Positions 18,969 through 27,155 of a DNA stretch of 64,000 bases are shown one piece after another. Below the pieces are notes generated by a model that saw only the letters and a program-made list of their open reading frames with translations, was not told the DNA's origin and did not search any database. How positions within the stretch are numbered: the stretch's first letter is position 1; each line of letters begins with the position of its first letter. The position numbers were made by a program, and so were the translations under genes. The DNA lies in assembly GCF_900102185.1 (NCBI RefSeq), contig NZ_LT629690.1, forward strand, positions 4,526,001 through 4,590,000. The letters run 5' to 3'. This stretch comes from Terriglobus roseus. GTDB taxonomy: Bacteria; Acidobacteriota; Terriglobia; Terriglobales; Acidobacteriaceae.

Positions 18969-19367
18969 ATGGCGTGGCCAAAGAGTACCAAGACAATTCG
19001 CATCCGGAAGGGTAACCTGTTTTCTTCCGATTGCCCGACACGCATCATCCTTGACGATGTGACGTCGCGCTGGGGATCGCTGGTGCTGGTGTTGCTGCAC
19101 AAGGATGGCAGCTATCGCTTCAGCGAACTGGCGTACCTGATTGGTGGCGTGAGTGAGAAGATGCTGGCGCAGACGCTGCGCGCGCTGGAACAGGATGGTT
19201 TTGTACTGCGCACGGTGCATGCGACGAAGCCGCCGAAGGTAGAGTACAGCCTGACAGAGATGGGCAGCGAAGTGGCGGAACGGATGTTGGCGCTGGCGGC
19301 GTACATCGAGAGCAATGTTGGCCGCGTGATGGCGCATCGGGCGAAGATGGCACAGAAGACGGCATAA
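18969..19367 (+). CDS. HxlR-family winged-helix regulator (QorR/YodB type)
   Basis: A 132-residue regulator with the HxlR signature: a conserved N-terminal Cys22 followed by ILDDVTSRWGSLVLVLL, then YRFSELAYLIGGVSEKMLAQTLRALEQDG (recognition helix region; partly quoted) and the wing VEYSLTEMGSE. In YodB and QorR the equivalent Cys senses quinones, diamide or other oxidants, so a redox-sensing role fits the neighbouring quinone reductase gene. Start ATG at 18969 leaves a 96-base divergent promoter holding palindromes. A strong terminator follows at 19379. Confidence 0.93.
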   Translation: MAWPKSTKTIRIRKGNLFSSDCPTRIILDDVTSRWGSLVLVLLHKDGSYRFSELAYLIGGVSEKMLAQTLRALEQDGFVLRTVHATKPPKVEYSLTEMGSEVAERMLALAAYIESNVGRVMAHRAKMAQKTA

Positions 19368-19378
19368 CTGTTTCAGGG

Positions 19379-19417
19379 CAAAGTAAAAGGCCGGCTTGAT
19401 GCCGGCCTTTTACCTTT
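19379..19417. terminator. Bidirectional intrinsic terminator
   Basis: Thirteen-base perfect stem: GTAAAAGGCCGGC and GCCGGCCTTTTAC around TTGAT (19383-19412), with outer CAAA/TTTG pairing. It sits between the convergent HxlR gene (+) and the 30-codon peptide gene (-) and can serve both. Confidence 0.9.
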
Positions 19418-19434
19418 GGGGGCTTGCGGGTCGC

Positions 19435-19527
19435 TTATGCCTCGGTGGTGCTGCCGGCGAAGGATGCAACGGCGCAGGGGGCGAGGATCATACCGAGGAA
19501 GGCGACTGCTACGAGAAGGTCATGCAT
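19435..19527 (-). CDS. 30-residue hydrophobic micropeptide
   Basis: A 30-codon frame beginning MHDLLVAVAFLGMILAPCA and ending in a short polar tail GSTTEA. It is one membrane-spanning helix with a single Cys. AGGAG lies about 11 bases upstream of the ATG at 19527, and the bidirectional terminator at 19379-19417 begins just after its stop, so it has start, stop, ribosome site and terminator. I believe similar tiny proteins occur in other acidobacterial genomes but this is recollection. Function unknown. Confidence 0.6.
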   Translation of the reverse strand: MHDLLVAVAFLGMILAPCAVASFAGSTTEA

Positions 19528-19718
19528 CGGGGGCGTTTCTCCTGTTTCTTTGGAGAGCGTCTGCCCTCCTGACAGAACCAGAATCGCGCCGATTGGCGGT
19601 CGTCACCATTGCCTGAAAGCTTTGATATCAGGATCGTTCAGGGTATGTGCGGATAGCACCCGGGGAATGGGCGAATAACACCTTTGGGGAGGCCGGGGAG
19701 CATACACTGGAAAGTGTT

Positions 19719-21068
19719 ATGGCAACGGAAACATCCGCACCCCTTACGTCGATTGCGAACATTGGCCAGCACGAAGGCGCAACAGTAACGCTGCGCGGCT
19801 GGCTGTATAACCTGCGTTCCAGCGGCAAGCTGCTCTTTCCCACCTTCCGTGACGGCACGGGTACGATCCAGGGCATTGTGCCCAAGGCGGCTGTGCCCGA
19901 GGAAGTGTTCAACACGCTGAAGGAATTGCAGTTAGAGAGCAGCGTGGTGGTTACGGGCAAGGTGCGTGCGGATTCGCGTGCTCCTTCTGGTTATGAGCTG
20001 GACGTGGAGAACGTGAAGGTTCAGCAGGCGGTGAGCGCCGATGAGCCGTTCCCGATCACGCTCAAGGAGCATGGGCCGGACTTCCTGATGGAGCGTCGGC
20101 ATTTGTGGATGCGGACGCCTCGGCAGAGTGCGATTTTGCGCGTGCGCGCCACGATTATGCGTGCGGCGCAGGAGTTTTTTGACACGCAGGACTTTACGCG
20201 GACTGATCCGCCCATCCTGACACCTGCCGCGTGCGAAGGCACCAGCGAGCTGTTTGAGATGAAGTACTTCGAGGAGGGCAACGCGTACCTGACGCAGAGC
20301 GGCCAGCTTTACATTGAGGCGACGGCGCTGGCGCTGGGCAAGGTGTACAGCTTTGGGCCCACGTTCCGTGCGGAGAAGTCGAAGACGCGTCGTCACCTGA
20401 CCGAGTTCTGGATGATTGAGCCGGAAGTGGCATATGCCGATCTGGACGATCTGATGAAGCTGGCGGAGGACTTCCTCTCGCACATCGTCATGCGCGTGTT
20501 GGAGAAGCATCGCATTGACCTGAAGACGATTACGGGTGGCGATGAGAAGGCCGCGAAGCTGGAGAAGATTCAGGCTCCGTTCCCGAAGATCAGCTACGAC
20601 GAAGCGCACGCAATGCTGGAGAAGGCGTTTGCCGAGGGCGCGATTGAGAAGCCGCATGAGTATGGCGACGACTTTGGCGCGCCGGACGAAACGTACATCA
20701 GCAACCAGTTTGATCGTCCGGTGATGGTGCATCGTTATCCGGCAGTGGTGAAGGCGTTCTATATGCAGCCTGATCCTGCCGATCCGACGAAGGCGCTTTG
20801 CGTGGATGTGTTGGCGCCTGAGGGCTATGGCGAGATCATTGGCGGGTCGCAGCGAATTGATAGCTATGACCTGTTGAAGGAACGTATCCTGTCGCACGAT
20901 CTGCCGCTGGAGGCGTTCGAGTGGTATCTGGATCTGCGTAAGTATGGTTCGGTTCCGCACAGTGGCTTTGGCATGGGTATTGAGCGGTGTGTGGCGTGGG
21001 TGTGCGGGTTGGAGCATGTGCGCGAGACGATTCCGTTTGCTCGTACACTGAACCGGATTTATCCGTAA
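19719..21068 (+). CDS. asnS: Asparaginyl-tRNA synthetase
   Basis: A 449-residue class IIb aminoacyl-tRNA synthetase that charges tRNA-Asn. It has an N-terminal OB-fold anticodon domain ([20 protein letters not shown]), motif 1 around the [12 protein letters not shown] region, motif 2 [21 protein letters not shown], and motif 3 [13 protein letters not shown] at the C-terminus, with [15 protein letters not shown] for ATP/amino-acid binding. Asn versus Asp specificity is assigned from overall resemblance, including the [12 protein letters not shown] segment typical of AsnRS. The ATG at 19719 is preferred to an in-frame upstream start at 19647 because the family begins close to the OB fold. Followed by a hairpin terminator. 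Confidence 0.95.
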   Translation: MATETSAPLTSIANIGQHEGATVTLRGWLYNLRSSGKLLFPTFRDGTGTIQGIVPKAAVPEEVFNTLKELQLESSVVVTGKVRADSRAPSGYELDVENVKVQQAVSADEPFPITLKEHGPDFLMERRHLWMRTPRQSAILRVRATIMRAAQEFFDTQDFTRTDPPILTPAACEGTSELFEMKYFEEGNAYLTQSGQLYIEATALALGKVYSFGPTFRAEKSKTRRHLTEFWMIEPEVAYADLDDLMKLAEDFLSHIVMRVLEKHRIDLKTITGGDEKAAKLEKIQAPFPKISYDEAHAMLEKAFAEGAIEKPHEYGDDFGAPDETYISNQFDRPVMVHRYPAVVKAFYMQPDPADPTKALCVDVLAPEGYGEIIGGSQRIDSYDLLKERILSHDLPLEAFEWYLDLRKYGSVPHSGFGMGIERCVAWVCGLEHVRETIPFARTLNRIYP

Positions 21069-21093
21069 GCATTTTGGGAACTATTCATTTACG

Positions 21094-21125
21094 AGGCCGC
21101 GATGAGGTTTGTCGCGGCCTTTGTG
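21094..21125 (+). terminator. Intrinsic terminator of asnS
   Basis: Stem AGGCCGCGA / TCGCGGCCT with a 9-base loop (21094-21120), followed by only a short TTTG run. Located 26 bases after the asnS stop. Confidence 0.7.
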
Positions 21126-21205
21126 CCTCGCTGTGCAACGTATGGTTCCGCGTCGGAATCCGTCTCACTACTGGTGTGACGCGACTCGGGCGGTCAAGGG
21201 TGAAG

Positions 21206-22000
21206 ATGACGGCACTTCGGAATGTGGCGGCGATATCGATCGCGGCTTTAGGAACGGTTGCGTGGGCACAGAGCTCGCCTGTTACGCGTATGGCAGAGAA
21301 CGAACGCCAGGCGCGCATCGATCTGAGGGAACATTTTTCGTTCTTGTTGCAGGAGCGCTCACCGCGTACGGGTGGCCACCTGTGGACGGAACGTGTTGTG
21401 GAAGTGGATGAGGGCAAGGTTGCTCGTCTGCTGAAGGTGGATGGTGTTCCGTTGTCCGCCGAAGCAGCCGCTGCGGAACAAAGGCGTCTTACCGCACTTG
21501 CGAATGATCCGGAGGCGTTCCGAAAGTTGAATGCGTCGGCGCAGAGCGATGAAAAGCACCTGATCAGCCTGCTTGGCGCGCTGCCGTCGCAGTTTCTGAT
21601 GACGCCCGCAGGCAGCGTGAACGGTTGTTCACAGTACAGTTTCAAGCCCAACCCTACCTATCAGCCCGCAAGCATGGAGGAGAAGGTGTTGCATGCGATG
21701 GAGGGCACCGTCTCCATCAAGGAGCCTGAGGATCGGCTGTGTGATCTGCAGAGCCGTATCGTAACCCCGGTTTCATTCGGTTTCGGTCTGTTGGGCAAGG
21801 TGAACCAGGGTGGCAACTTTCAACTGGAAAGGCGCCAGGTGTCGCCTGACACGTGGAAGAGTGTTCGCATGGTCGTCCATATGGATGGAAAGATTTTGAT
21901 GATGAAGACTCTTACGCGCGATCAGGACGCAATTCGTAGCGAGATCAAGCTGGTGCCGCAACACATTTCGTTGCAGCAGGCCGTGGATCTGACTCGCTGA
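21206..22000 (+). CDS. Secreted hypothetical protein
   Basis: A 264-residue product with a signal peptide (MTALRNVAAISIAALGTVAWA). The mature part is polar with recurring Glu/Arg-rich segments: FLLQERSPRTGGHLWTERVVE, then an SAEAAAAEQRRLTAL helix, and a C-terminal beta-rich half with SVRMVVHMDGKILMMKTL, which looks like an outer-membrane-lipoprotein-sorting-type or carrier beta fold. No family recognised; similar secreted proteins of this layout are common in Acidobacteria. The start at 21206 is preferred because it gives a proper signal peptide; the frame extends upstream into asnS. Confidence 0.75.
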   Translation: MTALRNVAAISIAALGTVAWAQSSPVTRMAENERQARIDLREHFSFLLQERSPRTGGHLWTERVVEVDEGKVARLLKVDGVPLSAEAAAAEQRRLTALANDPEAFRKLNASAQSDEKHLISLLGALPSQFLMTPAGSVNGCSQYSFKPNPTYQPASMEEKVLHAMEGTVSIKEPEDRLCDLQSRIVTPVSFGFGLLGKVNQGGNFQLERRQVSPDTWKSVRMVVHMDGKILMMKTLTRDQDAIRSEIKLVPQHISLQQAVDLTR

Positions 22001-22087
22001 CGCATCGCAGGTATCTACGAAGATGCATGATTGTCCTCCACAGGCGGTGGGACCGTACCATCAACATGGGTAGGTGCGAGGGAACTG

Positions 22088-23239
22088 ATGGCGAAGAAGC
22101 TGCGTGTGGGTATTTTGTTTGGTGGGAAGTCGGGCGAGCATGAGGTTTCGTTGCGCTCCGGGGCTTCCATTCTGAATGCCATTGATCGCAGCAAGTATGA
22201 AGTGGTTCCCATTGGCATTGCCAAGACCGGGCAGTGGTTGGGCGCTGGCGATTCGAAGGCGCTGTTGGATGGCGTCACGGTGCCTGCGCTGGCGGGGAAG
22301 AAGTCCGCTGCTTCGAAGAAAAAAGTGGAGAGCACTGGGCTTACGTTGCAGGCCTCTGCTGCGGACTCGACGGCTGCTTTGGATGTTGTGTTTCCTGTGT
22401 TGCATGGCACGTTTGGTGAGGACGGCACAATCCAGGGCATGCTTGAGCTGGCCGATGTGGCGTATGTGGGTTCGGGTGTGTTGGGTTCATCGGTGGGCAT
22501 GGACAAGGACGCCATGAAGAAGATGTTTGCCGCGGCGGGACTGCCCATTGTGAAGCACGTGACGCTGCTGCGGAGTGAGTGGAAGGCGAGTCCGCGCAAG
22601 TGCGCGAAGCTGATTGAAGAGAAGTTGAAGTATCCCGTGTTTGTGAAGCCGGCGAATCTTGGTTCGTCTGTTGGCATCAGCAAGGTGCGCGAGCGCAAAG
22701 AGCTTGCGAAGGCGATGGATGAGGCTGCGCAGTTTGATCGCAAGATTGTGATTGAAGAGGGCGTGAGCGGCAACGGCAAGCTGAGAGGCAAGGGTAAGGC
22801 GCGCGAGCTTGAGATTGCAGTGCTGGGCAATGATGATCCCATTGCCAGTGTCGTTGGTGAGATTGTGCCGGATCGTGAGTTTTACGACTATGAGTCGAAG
22901 TATGACTCGACCAGCACGAGCGAGCCGGTGATTCCAGCGAAGATCACGAAGGCGCAGGCGAAGCAGTTGCGGCAGATGGCGATTGATGCGTTCAAGTCGT
23001 GCGATTGCAGTGGGCTGGCGCGTGTGGATTTCCTGTTGGAAGAGGCCGATCCCGCCAGCAAGAAAGAGCCGAAGATCTATCTCAACGAAGTGAATACGAT
23101 GCCGGGGTTCACGTCGATCAGCATGTATCCGAAGCTGTGGGAGGCTACGGGCATTTCCTACGTTGAGTTGATTGATCGGCTGATTGCGCTGGGTGTGGAG
23201 CGGCACGACGAGCGCAAGGCCACGAGCTTTACCAAGTGA
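22088..23239 (+). CDS. ddl: D-alanine--D-alanine ligase
   Basis: A 383-residue ATP-grasp enzyme making the D-Ala-D-Ala dipeptide of peptidoglycan. It shows the N-terminal GILFGGKSGEHEVSLRSG, PVLHGTFGEDGTIQGMLEL, YVGSGVLGSSVGMDKDAMK, FVKPANLGSSVGISKV (ATP-binding), and the metal-site stretch KIYLNEVNTMPGFTSISMYP. GAGGGAA lies just before the ATG at 22088, so an in-frame GTG-type start at 22031 is not used. The stop overlaps the GTG of the following cupin gene by four bases (GTGA). Confidence 0.97.
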   Translation: MAKKLRVGILFGGKSGEHEVSLRSGASILNAIDRSKYEVVPIGIAKTGQWLGAGDSKALLDGVTVPALAGKKSAASKKKVESTGLTLQASAADSTAALDVVFPVLHGTFGEDGTIQGMLELADVAYVGSGVLGSSVGMDKDAMKKMFAAAGLPIVKHVTLLRSEWKASPRKCAKLIEEKLKYPVFVKPANLGSSVGISKVRERKELAKAMDEAAQFDRKIVIEEGVSGNGKLRGKGKARELEIAVLGNDDPIASVVGEIVPDREFYDYESKYDSTSTSEPVIPAKITKAQAKQLRQMAIDAFKSCDCSGLARVDFLLEEADPASKKEPKIYLNEVNTMPGFTSISMYPKLWEATGISYVELIDRLIALGVERHDERKATSFTK

Positions 23240-23574
23240 GCGCCATGTTGAAAGTGATTCCCGCAGATGATTCGAAGATGACCGTGCCTGAGCCGGGACT
23301 GCGTCGGCAGGTGATGGCGACGACTGAGCCGATGATGCTGGTGCGGCATCGCATGGAGCCCGGTTGGGTGGGGGCTGCGCATTCCCATCCGCATGAGCAG
23401 TTGATCTACATCCTCAGTGGTGAGATTGCTCTTGTTGTTGATGGCGAGACGTATCTGCTGCATGCGGGCGATAGCGTGATGGTGCCCGGTGGTGTGGTGC
23501 ACCAGGCTTCGGCTGCTGTGGAGAGCGAAGTCCTGGATGTGTTCACGCCTGCGCGGGAAGACTATCGCTTGTAA
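23236..23574 (+). CDS. Small cupin-domain protein
   Basis: A 112-residue single-domain cupin. The two conserved motifs are visible: motif 1 with HSHPHEQLIYILSGEIALV (metal ligands His49, His51, Glu53 region) and motif 2 with LHAGDSVMVPGGVVHQ. Such proteins bind a metal and act as isomerases, dioxygenases, lyases or sensors; this one has no specific match. Start GTG overlaps the ddl stop, so translational coupling is likely; an ATG at 23245 is an alternative. Its role next to ddl is not obvious. Confidence 0.85.
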   Translation: MSAMLKVIPADDSKMTVPEPGLRRQVMATTEPMMLVRHRMEPGWVGAAHSHPHEQLIYILSGEIALVVDGETYLLHAGDSVMVPGGVVHQASAAVESEVLDVFTPAREDYRL

Positions 23575-23582
23575 GCGAAAGA

Positions 23583-23616
23583 AAGGGCCTCGCCCCCGGA
23601 CCGAGGCGAAGCCCTA
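23583..23616 (-). terminator. Intrinsic terminator of the DUF6807 operon
   Basis: Hairpin with imperfect arms AGGGC(c/t)TCGCC... closing at 23584-23615; read on the minus strand it is followed by TTTCTTTC. It sits 18 bases after the stop of the minus-strand gene at 23634. Confidence 0.65.
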
Positions 23617-23633
23617 AGAATTAAGGAACAAAA

Positions 23634-24668
23634 CTAACGATTTGCTTTTCCGAAGGTATCCGCGGCTGCGTTGGCTTGTGCGGCGGTCATCGTATGTGGC
23701 GATAGCAACACGCGATAACGGAAGGTTGTTGTTTGGCCCTTCTCCACGGTGTAGTTCATGGGCGCGGCTTTGGTGTCGAAGATGTGCGCGCCTAGTGGAT
23801 TCGCGGCAAACAGGCCGTAGCCCCGAGCGTGCCAGTAGGTGGGATAGCCCGGATTGCCTGGGTGATCCAGAATGGCGATTGCAGCCTGGTGGCCTTCCGG
23901 GTCGTGTCCGTTGAGCACACACCAGCGGCCACGTGTGCTCCACACGTCGTCGCCCTGCTTGCCTTCGCTGGTCAGGTAGACGCCGGTGGCACCCGCGCCT
24001 GTGGCGCCTTCCACCTTTGTCTCTTTACCGGAGGCATCCACAAACACGCCGCCCTTTTCGTTGGGCGACTCAAGCCAGCGTGCCACGCGGATTCCGAGCA
24101 CGCCTTCCTTGTCGTCAGTGAATACGACCTTTTCGAGCGCCGTCAGCTTCGTCGTGCGATCGATCGTGCGCACATCGCCGTTCTGGCGGAAAACAAACGT
24201 TGTGGTTTCGCGCAGCAGGGCCTGACCATTTGCAGCAATCCATGTGGATTCTGTTGTGAGGTCACCTGAGTCCCTGCCGGAGTGCGAGGAGACAATCTTC
24301 TCCTGCCGGATGGAGCCCATGTGCGGCACACGATCGCCGGTGATGGCGTCAGAGTTGTTCCAGAAGTCGAAGCCGTTTACGTTGCCGTAGTTGAACCACA
24401 GGCCCGCGTGGTGCGGATGATCCTGCCGTTCACCGGCACGTGGCTCCAACGGGAAGCCGCGCGTGACGGTGATGCCGTCGCTCAACACCAGCGGATACAG
24501 CACCGGCTTCTTCAGCGATGTAGGCCAGATGTACGACGTGAACGGTTTGCCATCGACGGTGACGTCCACGCGGCGCTGAGCCTCGTGAACGTCTACCTTT
24601 ACCTCTGCTGCTGCAACGCCGGACGAGAACATAGTGGAGAGCATAGCCAACGCGACGAGCTTATACAT
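23634..24668 (-). CDS. DUF6807 (PmoA-named) family protein, secreted
   Basis: A 344-residue protein with signal peptide (MYKLVALAMLSTMFSSGVAAA). It matches the family once labelled methane oxygenase PmoA (now DUF6807): SYIWPTSLKKPVLYPL, RQDHPHHAGLWFNYGNVNGFDFWN (partly quoted) and GYGLFAANPLGAHIF. Nothing suggests methane oxidation; these proteins accompany sugar-degrading oxidoreductases and may act as carbohydrate-binding or epimerase-like enzymes in the periplasm. The start at 24668 overlaps the preceding Gfo/Idh/MocA gene by 8 bases, showing a translationally coupled pair. Confidence 0.85.
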   Translation of the reverse strand: MYKLVALAMLSTMFSSGVAAAEVKVDVHEAQRRVDVTVDGKPFTSYIWPTSLKKPVLYPLVLSDGITVTRGFPLEPRAGERQDHPHHAGLWFNYGNVNGFDFWNNSDAITGDRVPHMGSIRQEKIVSSHSGRDSGDLTTESTWIAANGQALLRETTTFVFRQNGDVRTIDRTTKLTALEKVVFTDDKEGVLGIRVARWLESPNEKGGVFVDASGKETKVEGATGAGATGVYLTSEGKQGDDVWSTRGRWCVLNGHDPEGHQAAIAILDHPGNPGYPTYWHARGYGLFAANPLGAHIFDTKAAPMNYTVEKGQTTTFRYRVLLSPHTMTAAQANAAADTFGKANR

Positions 24669-26022
24669 AGGGCTGACCACCTGCCAGCACCTGCTGCTTC
24701 GCGTCGTCAAACGTGACCTTCTTGCCGGTGCGGATGGATGCAACGCACATGCAGAGAGCGATGGAGTGCGAATAACCTGCTTCAATGCTGGCGTTCGGCG
24801 TCTTGCGGCTACGGACGCATTCCATCCAGTTCAGCATGTTCGCCACTGTCATGGGATCGCTGCCGGTGTTTGCTTCGTTGGAAACCTTCTCTACGTCGCC
24901 GAGCGAGAAGTCTTCCAGCAGATTCGGCTTCATGTTCATGGCGTGTGCTGCGCCCGCCTTCAGGCCGCCTTCTGATGTGACCTTCTGCGTGTCCATGTTG
25001 AGGGATCCGCCGTTGGAGTAGTAGATCTCCTTCACGTCGCCAGCGGAGTTTGTCTGCCGTGATGTGAACAGCACCTGGAAGCCCTTCGACAAGTCGTCGA
25101 GTGGACCGTAATCGAATACGGCGGTCAGTGTGTCCCAGTTGGTGCGGCCGTCATGCCACTGATAGATGCCGCCGTTGGCCACCACGGAACGTGGATGCGG
25201 ATAGCCCGTGAACCAGTGCACCGTATCGATCTGGTGTACCAGCCACTGATCGGGAATGCCGGATGAGTACGGGTAGAACAAGCGGAATTCGAGGTACTTG
25301 CGCGCGTCAAACGGCTCGTACGGACGGTTCAGCAAGTAGCGCTTCCAGTCTGTGTCCTGTTCCTTGAGAAGGGGAACGACGTCGGGGCGGCGCCAGCGTG
25401 CGGGCTGGTTCACATTCCATGTGAGTTCGACCATGTTGATGTCGCCGAATTTTCCGGAGCGGATGTAGTCGTACGCGCGCATGTAGCTGGGCGTGGAGCG
25501 GCGCTGCGTGCCCACCTGAACAATCTTGCCTGTCTTGTGAACGGCGTCGCGGAACAAGCGAGCATCTTCCATGCGGTCTGCCGTGGGCTTTTCGACGTAG
25601 GCATCTCGGCCAGCGTTCACTGCTGCCGCGCCCATGATTGCGTGTTGGAAATCTGCTGTGGCAATCAGGACTGCGTCGACATCCTTGCGTGCATACAGTT
25701 CGTCGGTATTGCGGCATGTATCGATCTTTGTGCCCGCCACCTTCTGCACGTACGCAACGGCTTCTTCACGGCGGCGGCTCCAAAGGTCCGCTACAGCAAC
25801 AAACTCAAAGTTCATCTTCTTCTGGTTCACCGCGAAGGCGGGAATCAGGGCGCCCTTCATGCGGTCGCCTGCGCCGACGATGGCTGTGCGGACACGGTCA
25901 TTGGCGCCCGGAATGGCGGCGTAGCTCTTTGCGCTCCACGCTGCAACAGCAGCTGCGGCCGCGCCACCTACGATAAAATCGCGGCGGCTGGGCGTCATCT
26001 TCTTCGTTTCCGTCTGGCTCAT
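24661..26022 (-). CDS. Gfo/Idh/MocA-family oxidoreductase with Tat signal
   Basis: A 453-residue NAD(P)-dependent oxidoreductase family protein exported by the Tat pathway: SRRDFIVGGAAAAAVAAW near the start. The Rossmann part has AIVGAGDRMKG and the family signature EKPTADRMEDARLF with its Lys, followed by a WTGYPHP-type region (WFTGYPHPRSV) in the C-terminal domain. The ATG at 26022 has GGAGA in front, better than the one at 26037. Members act on sugars, inositols and keto-glycosides. Operon with the DUF6807 gene; a LacI-type AAACGTTT site lies 105 bases upstream. Confidence 0.93.
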   Translation of the reverse strand: MSQTETKKMTPSRRDFIVGGAAAAAVAAWSAKSYAAIPGANDRVRTAIVGAGDRMKGALIPAFAVNQKKMNFEFVAVADLWSRRREEAVAYVQKVAGTKIDTCRNTDELYARKDVDAVLIATADFQHAIMGAAAVNAGRDAYVEKPTADRMEDARLFRDAVHKTGKIVQVGTQRRSTPSYMRAYDYIRSGKFGDINMVELTWNVNQPARWRRPDVVPLLKEQDTDWKRYLLNRPYEPFDARKYLEFRLFYPYSSGIPDQWLVHQIDTVHWFTGYPHPRSVVANGGIYQWHDGRTNWDTLTAVFDYGPLDDLSKGFQVLFTSRQTNSAGDVKEIYYSNGGSLNMDTQKVTSEGGLKAGAAHAMNMKPNLLEDFSLGDVEKVSNEANTGSDPMTVANMLNWMECVRSRKTPNASIEAGYSHSIALCMCVASIRTGKKVTFDDAKQQVLAGGQPYV

Positions 26023-26126
26023 TCGAAACGTCTCCATGCGTGCAAATCGTAACTATGGAACTGCGCCTGGCATTGTGATTGCTGGTTGCGCGTGCATTTT
26101 CGTTCGCCGCTTTTGCAGCGGAATCA

Positions 26127-26134
26127 AAACGTTT
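26127..26134. promoter_or_regulatory. LacI/GalR-type operator candidate (AAACGTTT)
   Basis: An 8-base perfect palindrome of the AAnCGnTT form bound by LacI/GalR regulators, 105 bases upstream of the Gfo/Idh/MocA start. The same octamer occurs upstream of the GH28 gene (49679-49686). One such site is expected by chance in a window this long, so confidence is modest. Confidence 0.35.
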
Positions 26135-26175
26135 CACAGGCGCAAAACAGGAGTCTCGTCAGGCGAGAGGACTAT

Positions 26176-26265
26176 ATGGATGCCACCGCCCAAGAGTCAA
26201 GATCAGAGGGCGTAAGTCTGTCATCACAGGAAACACTCAGGCGCCCCCTAGACGGCCATCCTTAA
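26176..26265 (+). other. Possible 29-codon ORF or small RNA, ending in a terminator
   Basis: In the space between two minus-strand genes, an ATG at 26176 preceded by AGAGG at 5 bases opens a 29-codon polar frame (MDATAQESRS... ending DGHP). Its stop falls inside the hairpin at 26247-26283, which has a T-run on the plus strand. It could be a small peptide or, equally, an untranslated RNA. No homologue recognised. Confidence 0.25.
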
Positions 26266-26283
26266 GGCTGGACTAGGTTTTTC
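26247..26283 (+). terminator. Plus-strand intrinsic terminator without a known gene
   Basis: Interrupted stem: CCTAG/CTAGG, CCA/TGG and CCTT/AAGG nested at 26247-26277, followed by TTTTT (26278-26282). Both flanking genes are on the minus strand, so it would end an unannotated plus-strand RNA. Confidence 0.5.
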
Positions 26284-26299
26284 CGCGAACGCGAGGCGC

Positions 26300-27079
26300 T
26301 TACTTTAATGTGACCAGGATCGGTGTGTGATCGCTGGGCTTCTCCTGGCCGCGCGGGGTCTTATCGATGACGCAAGACTCCAGGCGTGGACGCAGGGCAG
26401 GCGACAGCAGGAAGTGATCGATCCGGATGCCACGGTTGCGCTCAAACGCCTGGCGAAAGTAATCCCAGTAGGTGTAGGCGCCGGCTTCCTCAGGATGGAG
26501 TGCACGGAATGCGTCTACCCAGCCCATGGTCTGCATGGCGCGGTAGCGTTCGCGCGGCTCGGGTTGGAAGAGGGCATCGCGAACCCAGTTCGCGGGCTTG
26601 TCGCAGTCGATGTCTTCGGGGATGACATTGAAGTCGCCGCCGATGATCGTGGGGATCGGGTCATCCTTCCACCGCATCATCTGGTGGATGAGTCGATCCA
26701 TCCATCCGAGCTTGTAAATGAACTTCTCTGTGCCGATGGGATTGCCGTTGGGCAGATAGATGCAGACGACGCGCAGTCGCTTTCCATCGGGTTCATCCAG
26801 AATGGCTTCGATGAAGCGTGCGTGTGTATCTTCGTCATCGCCGTCGAGCTTTGTGGTCACGGTTTCGATGGGGAGCTTGGAAAGGATGGCTACGCCGTTG
26901 TAACTCTTCTGGCCGATGGCCACGGATTCATAGCCCAGCGCCTTGAAGTCCATCGCTGGAAACTCCAGCGTCTTCAGCTCCTGCATCAGCAACACGTCTG
27001 GTTGCTGTGCCTGAAGAAAGTCATGCGCATGCATCATCCGCGCACGGATCGAATTCACATTCCAGCTTGCAATCAGCAC
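26300..27079 (-). CDS. xth: Exodeoxyribonuclease III (AP endonuclease)
   Basis: A 259-residue DNase I-fold nuclease of the Xth/ExoA family that cleaves at abasic sites and removes 3' blocks in base excision repair. Conserved parts are IASWNVNSIRAR at the start, LLMQELKTLEFP (metal Glu), GDFNVIPEDID (Asp/Asn), NRGIRIDHFLLS and the final EKPSDHTPILVTL with the catalytic Asp-His. Length is normal. Single gene on the minus strand. Confidence 0.96.
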   Translation of the reverse strand: MLIASWNVNSIRARMMHAHDFLQAQQPDVLLMQELKTLEFPAMDFKALGYESVAIGQKSYNGVAILSKLPIETVTTKLDGDDEDTHARFIEAILDEPDGKRLRVVCIYLPNGNPIGTEKFIYKLGWMDRLIHQMMRWKDDPIPTIIGGDFNVIPEDIDCDKPANWVRDALFQPEPRERYRAMQTMGWVDAFRALHPEEAGAYTYWDYFRQAFERNRGIRIDHFLLSPALRPRLESCVIDKTPRGQEKPSDHTPILVTLK

Positions 27080-27155
27080 TGTCTCTTATCCCTCGCGTTT
27101 GTCTTAACGATTCTCGCAAAAAGCGAACGCAATACCAATGCGATGGCTCAATCGG

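Noticed and set aside
23634-24668. Particulate methane monooxygenase subunit (PmoA)
   Set aside because: The family name is historical; the sequence is a soluble secreted protein without membrane helices or methane oxidation context.
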